Source: Luscinia megarhynchos (Eukaryota > Chordata > Aves > Passeriformes > Turdidae). From it: a stretch of DNA of 64,000 bases. A program made the position numbers and the translations under genes. How positions within the stretch are numbered: position 1 is the first letter of the stretch; every line of letters begins with the position of its first letter. This document shows, in pieces, positions 37,476 to 49,600 of the stretch. The stretch spans positions 31,847,406-31,911,405 of the forward strand of contig JAPFBE010000002.1 of NCBI GenBank assembly GCA_034336665.1, read 5' to 3'. The notes beneath the pieces are model-generated. The model saw nothing but the letters and a program-made list of their open reading frames with translations. It did not search any database and was not told the DNA's origin.

Positions 37476-39840
37476 CCTTGAGCACAGGAATACCTACCTT
37501 TTATGAATATCCATTAACTGGGTGGGAATATTCACAAATTAATGCAAACAAATGATAATCTCTATGCATTCTAGACAGTGAGCATGAACTTGAGCTCATT
37601 TAGACATCTTCCACACTCAGGCTCACCCCTGGGCTGGCAGTGAACAAGACTAGTGATGAGATGCTTGCACCAGGCTGTGGCAATTCCTAATTCATGACAT
37701 TGGATGATGAGCTCAGCCTGTTTCTGCAGTAGAGTAATGTAGGGAATCTAAGCACTGTTTATGGAAAGAGAATAGGAGAGACTTTGAGATTACTGGGGAT
37801 AAGAAAATTTGTTGTTTCAATCAGTACTTTAAATTTTGTTGTTCTATTTTCCTAATTAGTTAATATGCTAAACACAGGTATTTTTCAGGTGGCATCCACA
37901 TGCACTGTTTAACCAGATCTTTCTTGAAAAGTCAAAGTAGCCTAGATATGAAAAGCCTGATCAGAGGGATTTTGCCCTAGAAAATCCATGGGACTTTGGC
38001 CATGGAAGGGGAATGATGTTTCTGATGCTTCCTGGCTCTCCTGAAAATGGACTTGCTATTGTTAAGACTACCTTGCCACATGAAAATAATCAATATTTTA
38101 AACCTTGATGCTGCTTTCCTCTTCCCCCATGGCTCAATGTTCTGATTGTCCAAGAGAGATGGACTGTTCAAGGAGGAACTAATTCTTACTGTTTGAGGGC
38201 AGGATTTTTCGGTTGCTCTATTTAAATGCCTGCCATCAAATATTGTAACTAAATGTTTTGGAAATTTTTGAAATGTTTTAGAGTTAGGATTACTTTCCCC
38301 ATGCTGATTACCTGTTCATAGTCTGTGGAATTCATATGATCCACCTTTCTGGCCAGCAAGTGACAGTAGAGAAACAAAAGGTTTTCCCATGACAGGAAAC
38401 AATATATTCCTTTCTGTTCATGTAACAGCATCAGATATAACTTAATGGCATTCATAATTCTTCATTCTCAATATCTTCAGAATTACAATGACTTTATTGG
38501 ACCTTAAAGTTTTTTTTAGTATGCTTTAATATACTTGTGGAGGGAAAAAATTTAAACATTTCTCTAACAGCTAAACCTGCACTTTTTATATGTGGTTGAC
38601 TATCAAGTCCACTATAGCCACTGCTTCATGAAAAAAGCTGACCTTTTTTTTCTTTCAGACTATCCAAAAAATCTTTAAACATGAGTCTCATGTTCTTGTA
38701 GGACTTAATGAAATTCCAGAAAACATTGGTCCAGTTAATAATATTAGTGAGATACATTTAGTGATATTAGCAAGGATTTATCAGCTCCTATGATTATTGA
38801 TTCTGCAGAAGTTGTAAGCATGGAACTTCAAATTTTGGGCTTCCTTTGAAATAAGAGAGACAAATTTGCTCTTTGTCCTGGTATTTAATCCATGAATCCT
38901 AACTCTTTTTTCAGTTGTTGTTTTTTTCCCCCCATCATTATGTTTCTACAGAATGTTTTCTTAAGCCTTGTGTAAATTCCAGGTTAAGTTTTAAAAAAAA
39001 TAAGGGAAAATAAAAAAGAGAGAAGAACACTGTGTGTCATTCATGTGCCAGCAGCAATTGCCAGCAGTTTCAGCTGCCAACAGAAAATCTGTGAAATTGA
39101 CACCTTCATTATCTATTCCATTATCTCAAAATTAGGAAAATAACAGTGCATCTTTCCATATTAGGAGCTTTCATAGTTATTAGATTATATTCTTTACACT
39201 ATGCAAAATTACTTTATTGTCTTGTATATCACAGTTTCAAGGCAAACCCAGGAAATTGTGTGTTTTTTGCCAGCTGCCATTTACTGATGTTTATTTTTTG
39301 AACATGACAACATGTAAGCAGTGCAGGTTGTTTTCTCTTGATGGATTTCTGCAACTTGCATTCTTACTGCTCTTCACGTTTCTTGGAAGACCAGATTTTT
39401 GTGGACATGTCTTGTCCAGGGATTCTGTAGGATCTAGAGACATACCACACATTGAAAATCCTTACTTATGTCATGCAGTCATTTATTGTATGGGAGAAAC
39501 TTTATTGAACCCTGAGAATAATATCATCCTGAACTGTGTACCTGGAAAAGAGGCGTTGGTAGTATGGTATTAGAGCAGCAGCAGAAAGTAAGAAGTTCTG
39601 AGTTTTTCCTCACACCAGCTTCTTGGTAAGGCTGACAATATTGACAAATATTTTAAATGCAATGGCTATGCTAAATCAGCTCATCATATATCACTATCTT
39701 GAGATATCATCTCCTGGTTCATCATATCTCCTTCATTAATTTCTTGAAGGATTGAAGAATTATTGCCTTTCTTATTTATTTTTCAGCAATTTGACTTTTT
39801 AATGTTATTACGTAGGTTAATGTATGTATTTCTTTTGCAG

Positions 39841-39976
39841 GAACAGCATAGCAGCCTCAGCAGTTTGTGTTTTCAATCTGAGTGCCATAACTCAGGCCTT
39901 TAATGGACCCTTCAAATACCAGGAGAACTCTCGCTCTGCTTGGCTTCCATACCCCAATCCTAACCCTAATTTTCAG
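39841..39976 (+). CDS. SEMA5A: SEMA5A internal exon 5 of 6 in window (Sema domain, 136 nt)
   Basis: In phase 2 at its start and phase 0 at its end, this exon completes the valine of TTNV and continues NSIAASAVCVFNLSAI, FNGPFKYQENSRSAW and LPYPNPNPNFQ. The SIAASAVC(V/A)FNLSAI block and the GPFKYQEN block are strongly characteristic of class 5 semaphorins. The PYPNPNP run distinguishes SEMA5A from SEMA5B as I recall them. NLS is a potential N-glycosylation site. The acceptor is ATTTCTTTTGCAG and the donor is TTTCAG followed by GTATGC. No frameshift or stop is present. Beyond the donor, the frame continues only into intron. Confidence 0.97.
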
Positions 39977-42900
39977 GTATGCATAATATTTTATGTGAGC
40001 TTTCCTCAAAGTACTGTACAGTTCATAAATTATAAATCCAGTTTTGCACTATGTTGTAGCCTAAGACCTTAAAAAAAAACCCCTAAATTTAAAAAAGTGC
40101 TTAGGAAAACCCCTTATCTCAACATATTTAATTTTAGTTTTATCCTTCCAAAAAATAATTTGGATTGAAAAACAGATGTACTTTTGAAGGGTGGAAGAAA
40201 AAAGACTTAACTTCTGTCTTCTGTCAAAAGAAACACTACAGTTATCTGTCAAGGTGACATTAACTCCTGTCTGAAGTACAATCAAACTTCTATTCTCTTT
40301 TACATTGTATTTGTGCTATTAGGACTTGAAAAATGGAACAGGGTCTGGCAGAAAAAAAGAAAGTGAGAGGGAGGTGGTAAAGGAGGATTGGTCAGGATTT
40401 TATATATTTTCATGTGAAGGTGGTCCAGACTCCTTGAAGAGTCGGATTAAAAGAATTTGTGATGCCTTCTGCCCCTCATTTGAGCTTGTTGGTCTGAGAG
40501 GGTGTAATAATCTGCATCTGGCTAGCAGTGTAAAACCAGTTAGTCCAAGGTGGGTCATTTATAGGACCTTCACAAAAAGGGGTATTTCAGTAACCACATA
40601 TGCATTGTTTCCATCTTTTGCACTTTTAGTCACCACTCCTACTAGGGCAATTTTAATGAGTGTGCTTCTTGCAAGGGAGATGGAAGGAAAAAGCAGCATT
40701 AATGTAGTGATTAACAGCAATAACTTTTCATCAAGGTATTTAAGTGTAGTCACCTCTACCCACCTTTCACCTTCCCTAAACCTCAATGCCATTTCACAAG
40801 TTCACTTCTGCTCCTGGAACAGCCTTCCTTAGCTTGTAAGAGTCATTAGATCTTTGCTAGCATGAAAAAGAATAACCCATTGGGGATTTTAGGTACTTTT
40901 TATTATGCAAATGAAGGAAAATAAGGCTCAGGTTGCAGGCTAGAGCCGTGTTACCTTTCCTAAATAGTATGTTTGTCATCAGCCAAGTGACAAAACTCTA
41001 TACACCAGAAGCCTGCAGAAGCAGGCTGTATTTGTACAAAAGTTTTTACTTGGTCTAGAAATACTTGTACTGTCAAAATAGTGACAGGAAGAGGGTCTAA
41101 GAGAGGCTAAATTTTTGAAGGAGAAAGCCTGAAAAAATGCTTGTTTGTAAAAAGCTTACCACCATTCTGACTAAGTAAGCACATCCAATAAAGCTTATTA
41201 AACTCTCCCTACAAACCTTGCATTAATGTGGTGTTAATTATTGTGAGAGCAGCCCATGCTGAATGGTACTTACAAAGAAAGATGACAGCCTCATGGCTGT
41301 GTAAAAACAGTTTAAGTCTCTGCTGTACTGTTAGTGCACGTCTCCAAGTCCCAGTCAAGACAGGTGCTGAAATTTATTTCTTAGATGGCATGGCTGATTT
41401 TAATACAGCTGGTACTTCAACCAATTTACAAGAACAGTGACAACAGTTGTATCGTATCTCACTGAGCCACAAACAGCTTTGAAGGCAGAGCTAGTGTTTA
41501 AAGCTGTAATGTGGCCTTTTACAACACAATATTGAAGGCAATTGATGTCAATTGATCTCTAGGTATCTCTCATGTCCAACTTCTTTTGCTGATGCTGCTT
41601 TCCATTCCCTTGAATAACCTTCTGCTACATTTCTGGTTCCATAACTGCAGCAGTGATGCATACTAGAAGCTACTCTAATGATTAGACCTTTAACCATTTT
41701 TTGTGACTTAACTTTGTGAGTCACACCTCACATGGATGAGATTAATTCATTGACTGAGTCATTGGTTTTTTTCCAAGAAAGGACTTTTCTTTTGTAGAGT
41801 CCTTATGACAAAGGATCAGAAGTTCTATCCTCTGAGTATTCACCTACTCAGTAGCAACAGAGAGAAGTTTGTGATTTGAAGGAAGACATTATGTAGATAT
41901 AGTTACATCAGACATTTTATTTCCAAAGCTGGATTATATTAATGGAATATTTTCCATTTTAAAATTTATTTCCATTTTAGAGTGCTATTGGAGTCCAAAT
42001 TTTGAGGAACCTTGTTTTCTTCAGAGGTCTCTGTTTTTCTCTCTAGATAGGGCAATATCTATCGTAAAACCAAGGACCATTTGCATTTCAGTGTACTATG
42101 AGTGTTCAGCTAGAATTTTTCCTGCTTGATATATTCAGAAAATTTCTTCTTTGGTGTGGCTTATTTTTTTTCACTGGCCTAACATACAGAGCAAGTAACT
42201 GTTTCCTTCCAGTTGCTAATTTATCATCATCTGATCTCCCATTATGAAATAATTTGTTTGACTTTTTTTTTTGCATTTATGGATTTGGAAACAATCACTC
42301 AATTTTGGATTGAAAAATATGGTAATAATAAAAAAAATAACTGATATGGTTTTGCACACTATTATTTTGCTCATGCTATAAAAATTCATGACATAATTTA
42401 TGACATAGTAGAGCAGAATGAAAATGGTGACTTAGTTATGCCTTTCACGTCACCCAAATATTTGATAAATATTGTGAAGTAGCTCTTTATTTCTCTGATG
42501 CAATTATGCCTAAGTAAACATGTAAATGTTTATATATTCCCATGCATTAAGAAGTATTTTCTCTTTTGTGTCCTCAGCTGAACACAAATATGTTAAAACT
42601 AACTCCCACTTACTTTGCTTTGTTTATTTGTGGGTTTTAAACTTGCCCATGCAGCTAGTGAATATTTTCCTGTAAGAAAAGGGCACAGTTTTCAGATTTA
42701 AAATATGGTCAGTTTTAGAGCAAAAAAAAGTCGTTGCTGTGGATTATATTTAATAAAGTCTGCACTGTCCATTTTTGCTACTTAAGACAGTGTCCTAAAA
42801 AGACAGTGTCCTAAAGAGCTGCATGTTGTACTTTCACCTGGAATTCCTGTGTGACCCTGGCTGTGGTGGGGCATGGGGTTTCCTTTGAAAATTTATGTCT

Positions 42901-43277
42901 TTAGTACTGAGGTCTGTGAAAATTATAAAGAAAACTAGTCACGAAAATAATTTGGTTTTTTGAACGGTAGTTTTTCTCTTTCCTGCCCTGTGAACATAAG
43001 ATATAGCAAAATATTTCCATAATCCACTTGTGCTGGTCAGTCTGGTGCTCTTCCATATTGTTTAGAATTAGGGAACCTCCCTAGTACTGCCTCAGGAAAA
43101 CTGAGCTTCCTGAGTCTTTGGACAGTCTGGTTATCCCCAAAATCGCACTTCAAAGTTGAATTCCACATTGTTATTACAAGATATGCTCTTACTTTTATTT
43201 TTTTGTACTGTAAATCAGAGAGTAAATATATTGTTATTGTTGGCACATTTAGTCATGCTACTTTTCTGTCTTTACAG
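39977..43277 (+). other. SEMA5A: SEMA5A intron, about 3.3 kb
   Basis: The intron runs from GTATGC at 39977 to TGTCTTTACAG ending at 43277. It includes a 168-codon open frame at 40326-40832, the longest in the window. Its translation has no domain, no splice context and no family resemblance, and I treat it as chance. A 16-bp tandem duplication lies at 42785-42815. Confidence 0.86.
42785..42815. repeat. 16-nt tandem duplication
   Basis: AGACAGTGTCCTAAAA is repeated immediately as AGACAGTGTCCTAAA. It is a minor intronic duplication. Confidence 0.8.
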
Positions 43278-43482
43278 TGTGGCACCATGGACCAGGGATT
43301 GTATGTAAATCTGACTGAGAGAAATCTTCAAGATGCACAAAAATTCTTCTTAATGCATGAGGTTGTTCAACCAGTAATTCCAATTCCTTATTTCATGGAA
43401 GACAACAGCCGATTCTCCCATGTGGTTGTGGATGTTGTGCAGGGCAAGGACATGCTTTTCCATATCATCTATCTTGCCACAG
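43278..43482 (+). CDS. SEMA5A: SEMA5A internal exon 6 of 6 in window (Sema domain, 205 nt)
   Basis: In phase 0 at its start and phase 1 at its end, this exon encodes 68 residues. It reads CGTMDQGLYVNLTERNLQDA, QKFFLMHEVVQPV, FMEDNSRFSHVVVDVVQGKD and HIIYLAT, leaving a G for the next codon. The match is to the C-terminal third of the SEMA5A Sema domain. The QGLYVNLTERNLQDAQKF stretch favours SEMA5A over SEMA5B. NLT is a potential glycosylation site. The acceptor is TGTCTTTACAG and the donor is ACAG followed by GTATGA. The next exon should begin with an Asp-Tyr-Gly-type codon series and complete the propeller before the PSI domain. It is not found in the remaining 20.5 kb. Confidence 0.96.
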
Positions 43483-45714
43483 GTATGAATCTTCATTGCT
43501 GTCATAATTGCAAAAGTTTATTAGGCCTTTGAGTTTTAATATTCTGTTAATTACTTATGAAACACATGTACAGCACCTTGAACATAAGCTCTTCCTCTTT
43601 GACACAATCACCTGTCTATCTTCTGCATTTTCTGAATAGATTAATTTAGCCATTACAATATTTTTTTATATTATTTCATGAACTCCAATTTTGGTGTCTG
43701 TTTCCTATTCTCTTTGAAGCTGTGAAGCTTGTACATCAAAGCAAATGTTGGAAATTCTACAAACAGGACTTCCAAAAATTCGCTATCTTTTGTTCCATTT
43801 ACTTAGTTCAGGGTACAAAGTTAAGGGCCCAAGACAAGATGGTTTAGGACTCTCTGATAAAGAAGTAACTTTGTAAATATCAAATACAGCTACTATTTCT
43901 AATTTCTCTGCTCAAATGTATTTTATTTTATAATATTAATTATGCAGTTTTATACCCTGCCTCATTGTTTGCCCCTTTATATGTAAGCTTAGCATGAAAA
44001 GAAAAATAACTCTCTGCCTTATATTGCCTTGGTTAGAGCTATTGCCTTCTTGGTTCAAAATTTCTATCTTAAAAATAATGAGGGTGTTGGAGAACTGTTT
44101 TTGCAGAACAAGGATGTCCCCAGCTGAGACTGAAATACTAGCTAGATTGGACTGTTATGTTTAAAGCCTCATGGTAGAAAACTTAGGATAGTTTTTAAAT
44201 ACTTGGGCCTATGCACATTAGTAGGGAATAGCTCATCAAAGCAAAGGTTTGTTAATGTTCAATTTGTCTCATTGTGCTCCTTGAAAGCTGGGCTGTAACA
44301 GAAAAGCTTTTGACAAGTTAAAACTAAGCTTGGATTTGACCACTTCTAGTAAAAACTGTCTGCTGGTTGATAAATCAGTGCATTTTGAGTGAAATGATGT
44401 CAGTACTAGGTGGTGTTTGTATTGTGGAGGCCTCCTGAAATTTGTATTTCAGACCGAACCTGAATTACAGAAATATACACTGATTTGGTTTTATGTGAGG
44501 AAACTTTCACTGCATTGTGGGATATTTACATTATTTACAGTCTTGGAAGCACCAAGAATAATGACTTTTGTCATAACTCTGATTGTCTTCAGGTTTCAGT
44601 TTCCCTTGGCGTGTTACCATTTACATTTGAGTCAGCAAGTGAGGATATAAAATTTTACGCTTCATGGTTCATTAATAAGTTCTGTTCAGGGATGATTCTG
44701 TGCTCTTTTTGTGCTGCTAAAAAAAATACTGCTCCTGTGCTCCTTGTGAGGTATGCTTGCCTTTCACTTTCATTCTTCTCTGTGCATCTGATTTTGATCA
44801 TTCATGGAAGCAGGGGACTTGTCTTAGCTGGATCTTTAGTCTGAATTCAGCAGATGCTTTCCTGTAACTGGACAGTGTATGTTTTATAAGTGTGAGGAAG
44901 CATATGATAAAAATCCTATTCTATTCTATTCTTGACGTTTTCTTGGTGTTGTCAATTCTATTTCACGTGCATTTCACTGAATCACAGTGGATTTTGTTAA
45001 CATTCCTTCTACCCCAGTTGAGTGTAAGTGTTAAGACATACTTTCTAAGAAATATTAGTACTTATGGTAGAGTTTGCAATTACCACACATATCTATGTAC
45101 AAATACCACAGGTACAGTGCATAAGTGTAGTTTTAAAATCCCAAGGTGTACCAAATTACACAGTGTAATTTATTTCCATGTTGAGATTGTAGGAGAAAGG
45201 TGGTACTTTGCCTTCTTTGAGGTGCAGATTAAAATTTTAATTTCATTATATTGTAAATTGTGCAGCATCTTATTTCTCCTGAGCCCTTCCTTTACTTATG
45301 TAGAAACTGTGGAGTAGTTAGCATTGAGTTTTCATCACAAACTCAATATGGGAAAAGATTACTGAGAAAAATGCAACTAGTTCTGTAAACAACAGAAACT
45401 AAAAGGCAGTGGCCTTAATTGAAAATAAACAATAATTTGGGAAACAGCCCAAGTTTAAGCCTTTTGAAGTGTCCAGTGTCCAGTTTTACTCCCACATAAA
45501 ATGTCCTCTACCCCAAGCTCCTAACACCATAGAGCATGTGGATGTTGGGAGAGATAAAAGACTGGCCTGACAGTTACTACCAGTCTGAGAAATAATGTTG
45601 TTATATCTTACCTTATTTAATTTATTTGCATGATTAAAAGTGGTGGTAAATTAAATTTGGAATTAAATTTTTACCACAATGCTCCATCTTTTAAAAAAGT
45701 GACAAAGGAATAAA

Positions 45715-46070
45715 AGCTGACAAGCAGAAAAGGCCCTGAGGGTCAACAGCAAGGAAACATGAGCCAGCTGTGCCCAGGTGGCCAAGAAAGCCAAGGGCAT
45801 CCTGGCTTGTATCAGCAATGGTGTGGCCAGCAGGAGCAGGGTGTGATCTTTGTCCTGTACTCAACCATTGGACTGGCTGCATCTAGGAACTGTGTTCAGG
45901 CCCTCCACTACAAGAAGGACATTGAGGTGCTGGAGGGTGTCCAGTGAAGGGCAACGGAGCTGGTGAGGGGTCTGGAGCACAAGTGTTGTGAGGAGTGGCT
46001 GGGAGCTGGGGGTTTTTAGCCTGAAGAAAAAGAGGCTTGGGGGGTACCAGTAGTTACACTGGAGGATGTG
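45715..46070 (+). mobile_element. CR1 LINE fragment (end of ORF2, decayed)
   Basis: The sequence follows the familiar CR1 order: ACATGAGCCAGCTGTGCCCA, then GTGGCCAAGAAAGCCAA, GTGTGGCCAGCAGGAGCAGG, AAGAAGGACATTGAGGTGCT and GCTGGTGAGGGGTCTGGAGC, ending at AAAGAGGCTTGG. This is the C-terminal end of the endonuclease/reverse-transcriptase ORF2 running into the 3' region. Stops and indels break the frame. The alignment fades around 46030-46070, where a second CR1 3' piece follows. Its higher GC content than the surrounding intron also marks it as inserted. CR1 is the dominant non-LTR retrotransposon of birds and reptiles, normally 5'-truncated. Confidence 0.85.
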
Positions 46071-46129
46071 CCACCCAAAGGACTTAGGCATGCTGAAGGG
46101 ATGCTATCACTTGGGACATCAGGGACACA

Positions 46130-46605
46130 GCCAGGAGATCAAGGGAGGAGGTTGTTCTCCAGTTTTGGCCTCCCCCAGTACAAGAAGGGCATGGATAAAA
46201 TGGAGCAAATTCAGTGGAGTCACACCTCTGTTGGAGGCTGGAGCACTGTGCCTTAGGAAGGGAAGCTGAGGGAGATGGTTCATCCTTGAGGAGAAAAGGC
46301 TTTGTGGGGAGCAGGGCATCCTGCTGATACTTGCAGGGAGTTTACATGGAGAACAGTGGCATGCTCTTCACGTTGGTGCATGGTGGGAAGACAAGACAAC
46401 ACGCTGGGAAATTTCAGACTGGATATAAAGAAAAACGTTCTCACTTCTAGGGCAGTCAAGCAACAGGTTGTGCAGTCTCCATTCTCGGGGGCTTTTGAGA
46501 CCAGACAGCAACACAGTCTGTTATAGCTAGCTGTCATTTGAGCAGAAGGTTGGACTTGAAACCTTCTGGTCTCCTTTCCAACCTAAATTCTCCTGTGCTT
46601 CTAGT
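46130..46605 (+). mobile_element. CR1 LINE 3' end fragment, second copy
   Basis: The piece restarts in the same CR1 region as its neighbour. CAGTACAAGAAGGGCATGGA at about 46176-46195 corresponds to the CACTACAAGAAGGACATTGA motif at about 45906-45925. It then continues through GGCTGGAGCACTG, GACTGGATATAAAGAAAAAC and CAACAGGTTGTGCAG to a 3' UTR-like end, GGTCTCCTTTCCAACCTAA, with a degenerate ATTCTCCTGTG terminus. The two stretches are therefore either two nested or successive insertions, or one element with an internal duplication. It differs in detail from the first copy, which favours two subfamilies. It is not coding. Confidence 0.8.
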
Positions 46606-49600
46606 ACGCCAGTATGATGGCGAATTGGTTGGGCTAAATTGCATTTTTATTCAACACTGTGATAATAGATGTCATCGTACTTTCTGCTGCCTAAAGGAAA
46701 GTACATTCAACTCTGCTATAATTTCTGTCAGTATGCAGTAAAGCAGGATGGACCCAAACCATGCTGTGAGAGATACACACCACAACTTTTGTAGGTATAA
46801 TTCATTCCAATGTTCTGCAAAAATTGTCTTTTAAAATGCACAAAGCTCCAGTGGAAAAGTAGGCATACAGCCTGGATTTAATAAAAATTAATGTTCTGCT
46901 GTTTTTGTTATTCAAAGCAAAAATGCCAATTTTTGAAACAGATGGCCAATAGTTAAGAGAGAGTTCTTTCTCTCACTTAACCACGCCATTGTTAGAATAC
47001 AAATATTACAGGGTAGAATAACCCTTGGAGTATAAAAGTAGAATCTAATTTCATGAAATCTTAAATAGATGTAGTATTACTTCAGGAGAGACTGGGAGTA
47101 AGCAAACAAATGCATTAATCTGCTGAGTCAACAGTCTTCATTTCCAAAACCTTTGCCAAGTCATCATTCTGCTAGGAGATTCTGGTGTGCTAGGGCTTAA
47201 CAGCTACTGCTTATATAAAAAATATACTTTGGTACTTTGGAGAAATGTCTTAATCTTTCGCTGTACTGACTTACAACACAGAATGAAGGGATATATCAAT
47301 TCTTGCACATTTTGTGCTGCTGGCTTTAGGCAAGAAGAAATCCCTGGAACGATTTTCCATGATTTAAAAAGGAAGGCCAAGGAAAGCATTCACAGATTTT
47401 CTGAACTAAAAATCATCTATAACAATGCAGGAAACATAGAGCAAGCTATAGAAACACTAAATATTCTTAAAAATCTATAAGTTTGAAATGCTTCTTTCTT
47501 TGTAAAAAAAAAAAAAATCCAATCCATATGTCATAGTTTGTTTCCCTCCCTTTTGTCCCTTCTCACCTCTCTTTATTTCTTTTCTCCATTTTATTTATTT
47601 CCTATGCTATATGTGCCTAGGTGTCCCCTGGTTAAAATGTTGCTAATATGTTTTTCCAAAATAGGATGCTGCAGCAAGAGCAGGTAGTCCTTATCTAGAG
47701 GACGGATTCAAAATGTATTTATTTACTCAAATAAGACAATTCTTAGATATAGTGTCTAGTTTCAGGGCATTATGATCATACAATAAACTTCTGAGTTCAG
47801 AAAAGGTAATACTTGCACTGTCTGGTGAAAAACTTTAAAGGACATCCTTAAAAACTGCTTGATGAAAAAAACTCCCATGTTTTTTTCTGTTCTTTGACCC
47901 CACTGGACAGAGAATGTCCCCTCTGTATCCTGAGTAGAAATGGTATATGCCCAGTGGTAGATCATAGTTATTAGGGATTTGTAATACAGCATTGATGAAA
48001 TTGGGGTATGGCTGACCTAGAAAGAAAGTATGAAACCTGAAGAAAGATTTATTGTTGGCTACCTTGCATATCTCTGAAGAGTGGATTGTTCACTGAAGTG
48101 AATCACAATTTTTATGCCATAAATCCAGGTTTTATCTGAGGCTTAAAGGTGACTGGAGTATGTTACAACAGGTTTCCAAGAAGTTCTAAAAATTGCAGGT
48201 AGCAATGCAGAGAATAATGATAAAAATAATTCTGAAGAAACATATGCATCAATAATAATGAACAAGTAGAGAGGTTTCATGGAGAAATTTAAAAATATAT
48301 TTTTGGAAAATGCAGATGGAATTTTCATACATTTGCCTTTAGAAAGGAAAAAAGAGGTAGCAAATCTCCACAAATTTTCTCATGAAGCCCTGAAACTGTA
48401 GATGATACAGAAGCTAGTCCTAACCTAATAAAGGGATTTGGGAGTTTGCTTGAAACTCAGTTTGGGAATGCCATCATAACACTTTGTATTTCTTCTGTTC
48501 CTCTTGCTAGATGGGAGTAAACTGATGCAAAGTACTCCCTGATTTGATTCCTCTGTGATTTTTATTACAGTTCTATCTTGTAAATTTTTTTCTAGGAAAC
48601 AGCCCAAGGTCTTAGCAAAACAAAAAAGTTGTGTGTATTGTTGCTTAAAAATCTCTGATGAAATATTGTCACTTTCCTGGCAGACGACAGCTTCTGATCA
48701 AAGTGTGCAGCTTTCACAGTTTAATATGCATGGTGTCAGAATATATGTAGTATCTGTGCACTTGCCAACCTGAAAGTTATAAGCAAAAATGTGCTTACAT
48801 ATGTTTCATACATGGTGAAGAGAGCAATAAAGCTTATGTTGGCTGCATTTTTTCCAATTTGGTGCTACTCCTGACTGCATAAAAGTGCATTGAGGTTCTT
48901 GGAAGTAATCTGTAGATAATTTCTGTAGAAGGAGATGCAGACTTTTCATCTCAGTTAAGAACCACTTTTTTTGTCTAGAAATTGCAATATAAAGGCAGTT
49001 ATTATAAGGATCAAAGTAGTTGTAATTAAAGTCAGAAGGCAACTGTAAAACTAATAGGTAGTCTAATTGTTTGTATGCACTAATTCTTTCTAGCTCAAAA
49101 AGAGAAACAGTGGAATCAGAGTGCAGATGGATAATGAGGCACACAGTTGTCAACTTTTAAAAACATTTATCTTTTGTTGGTACAGAAAACACAGTTGTTT
49201 TGTTTTTTATGCCTTTGCTTGACAAAGGTATAGTGTGCTTGTACAGAGTTTTAAAACACCCTTGCAGTGGCTTTAAAATTATTTTCCTGCAGCTTGTTAC
49301 CTTCTGGCCTTATGCAGTGCCATATTAAGAAGCTTGAAGCAAGGATGCTCATCAGTTACTTTGACTGGGAAAGCTGGTGCAAGCTGGAAGACACCAGTCC
49401 TGACAGCAACATGATGATCTTGAACATTTGTTTCAAAAAGTCAGACAGTAAACCATAAAATTAATAAGCTTGCTCTCTTTTGCTTTTGCAGTGACACCTA
49501 TCTGTGATAAAGGAAAACACTAGCTGAGTTCATACTTTGTTTATATTGTTAATCTTTTCAGGAAACATTTTGCTGCAAAGTTCAAAAAAAGATGTAAAAG

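Larger units (their letters stand above)
36609..39840 (+). other. SEMA5A: SEMA5A intron, about 3.2 kb
   Basis: The intron is bounded by GTAAGT at 36609 and TTCTTTTGCAG ending at 39840. It contains an 11-bp inverted repeat (36969-37011) and a short tandem duplication (37438-37475). A 118-codon open frame at 39217-39573 has no recognisable family and is not called. Confidence 0.87.

Noticed and set aside
39217..39573. 118-codon open frame with several cysteines (CVFCQLPF, CKQCRLF) suggesting a zinc-binding protein.
   Set aside because: Cysteine spacing does not fit a zinc-finger class I know. It is intronic, and the frame has no homologue I recognise.
40326..40832. Longest open frame in the window (168 codons, + strand).
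   Set aside because: It lies wholly inside an intron, shows no domain, signal peptide or family resemblance, and has no matching splice or promoter context. It is best explained as chance.
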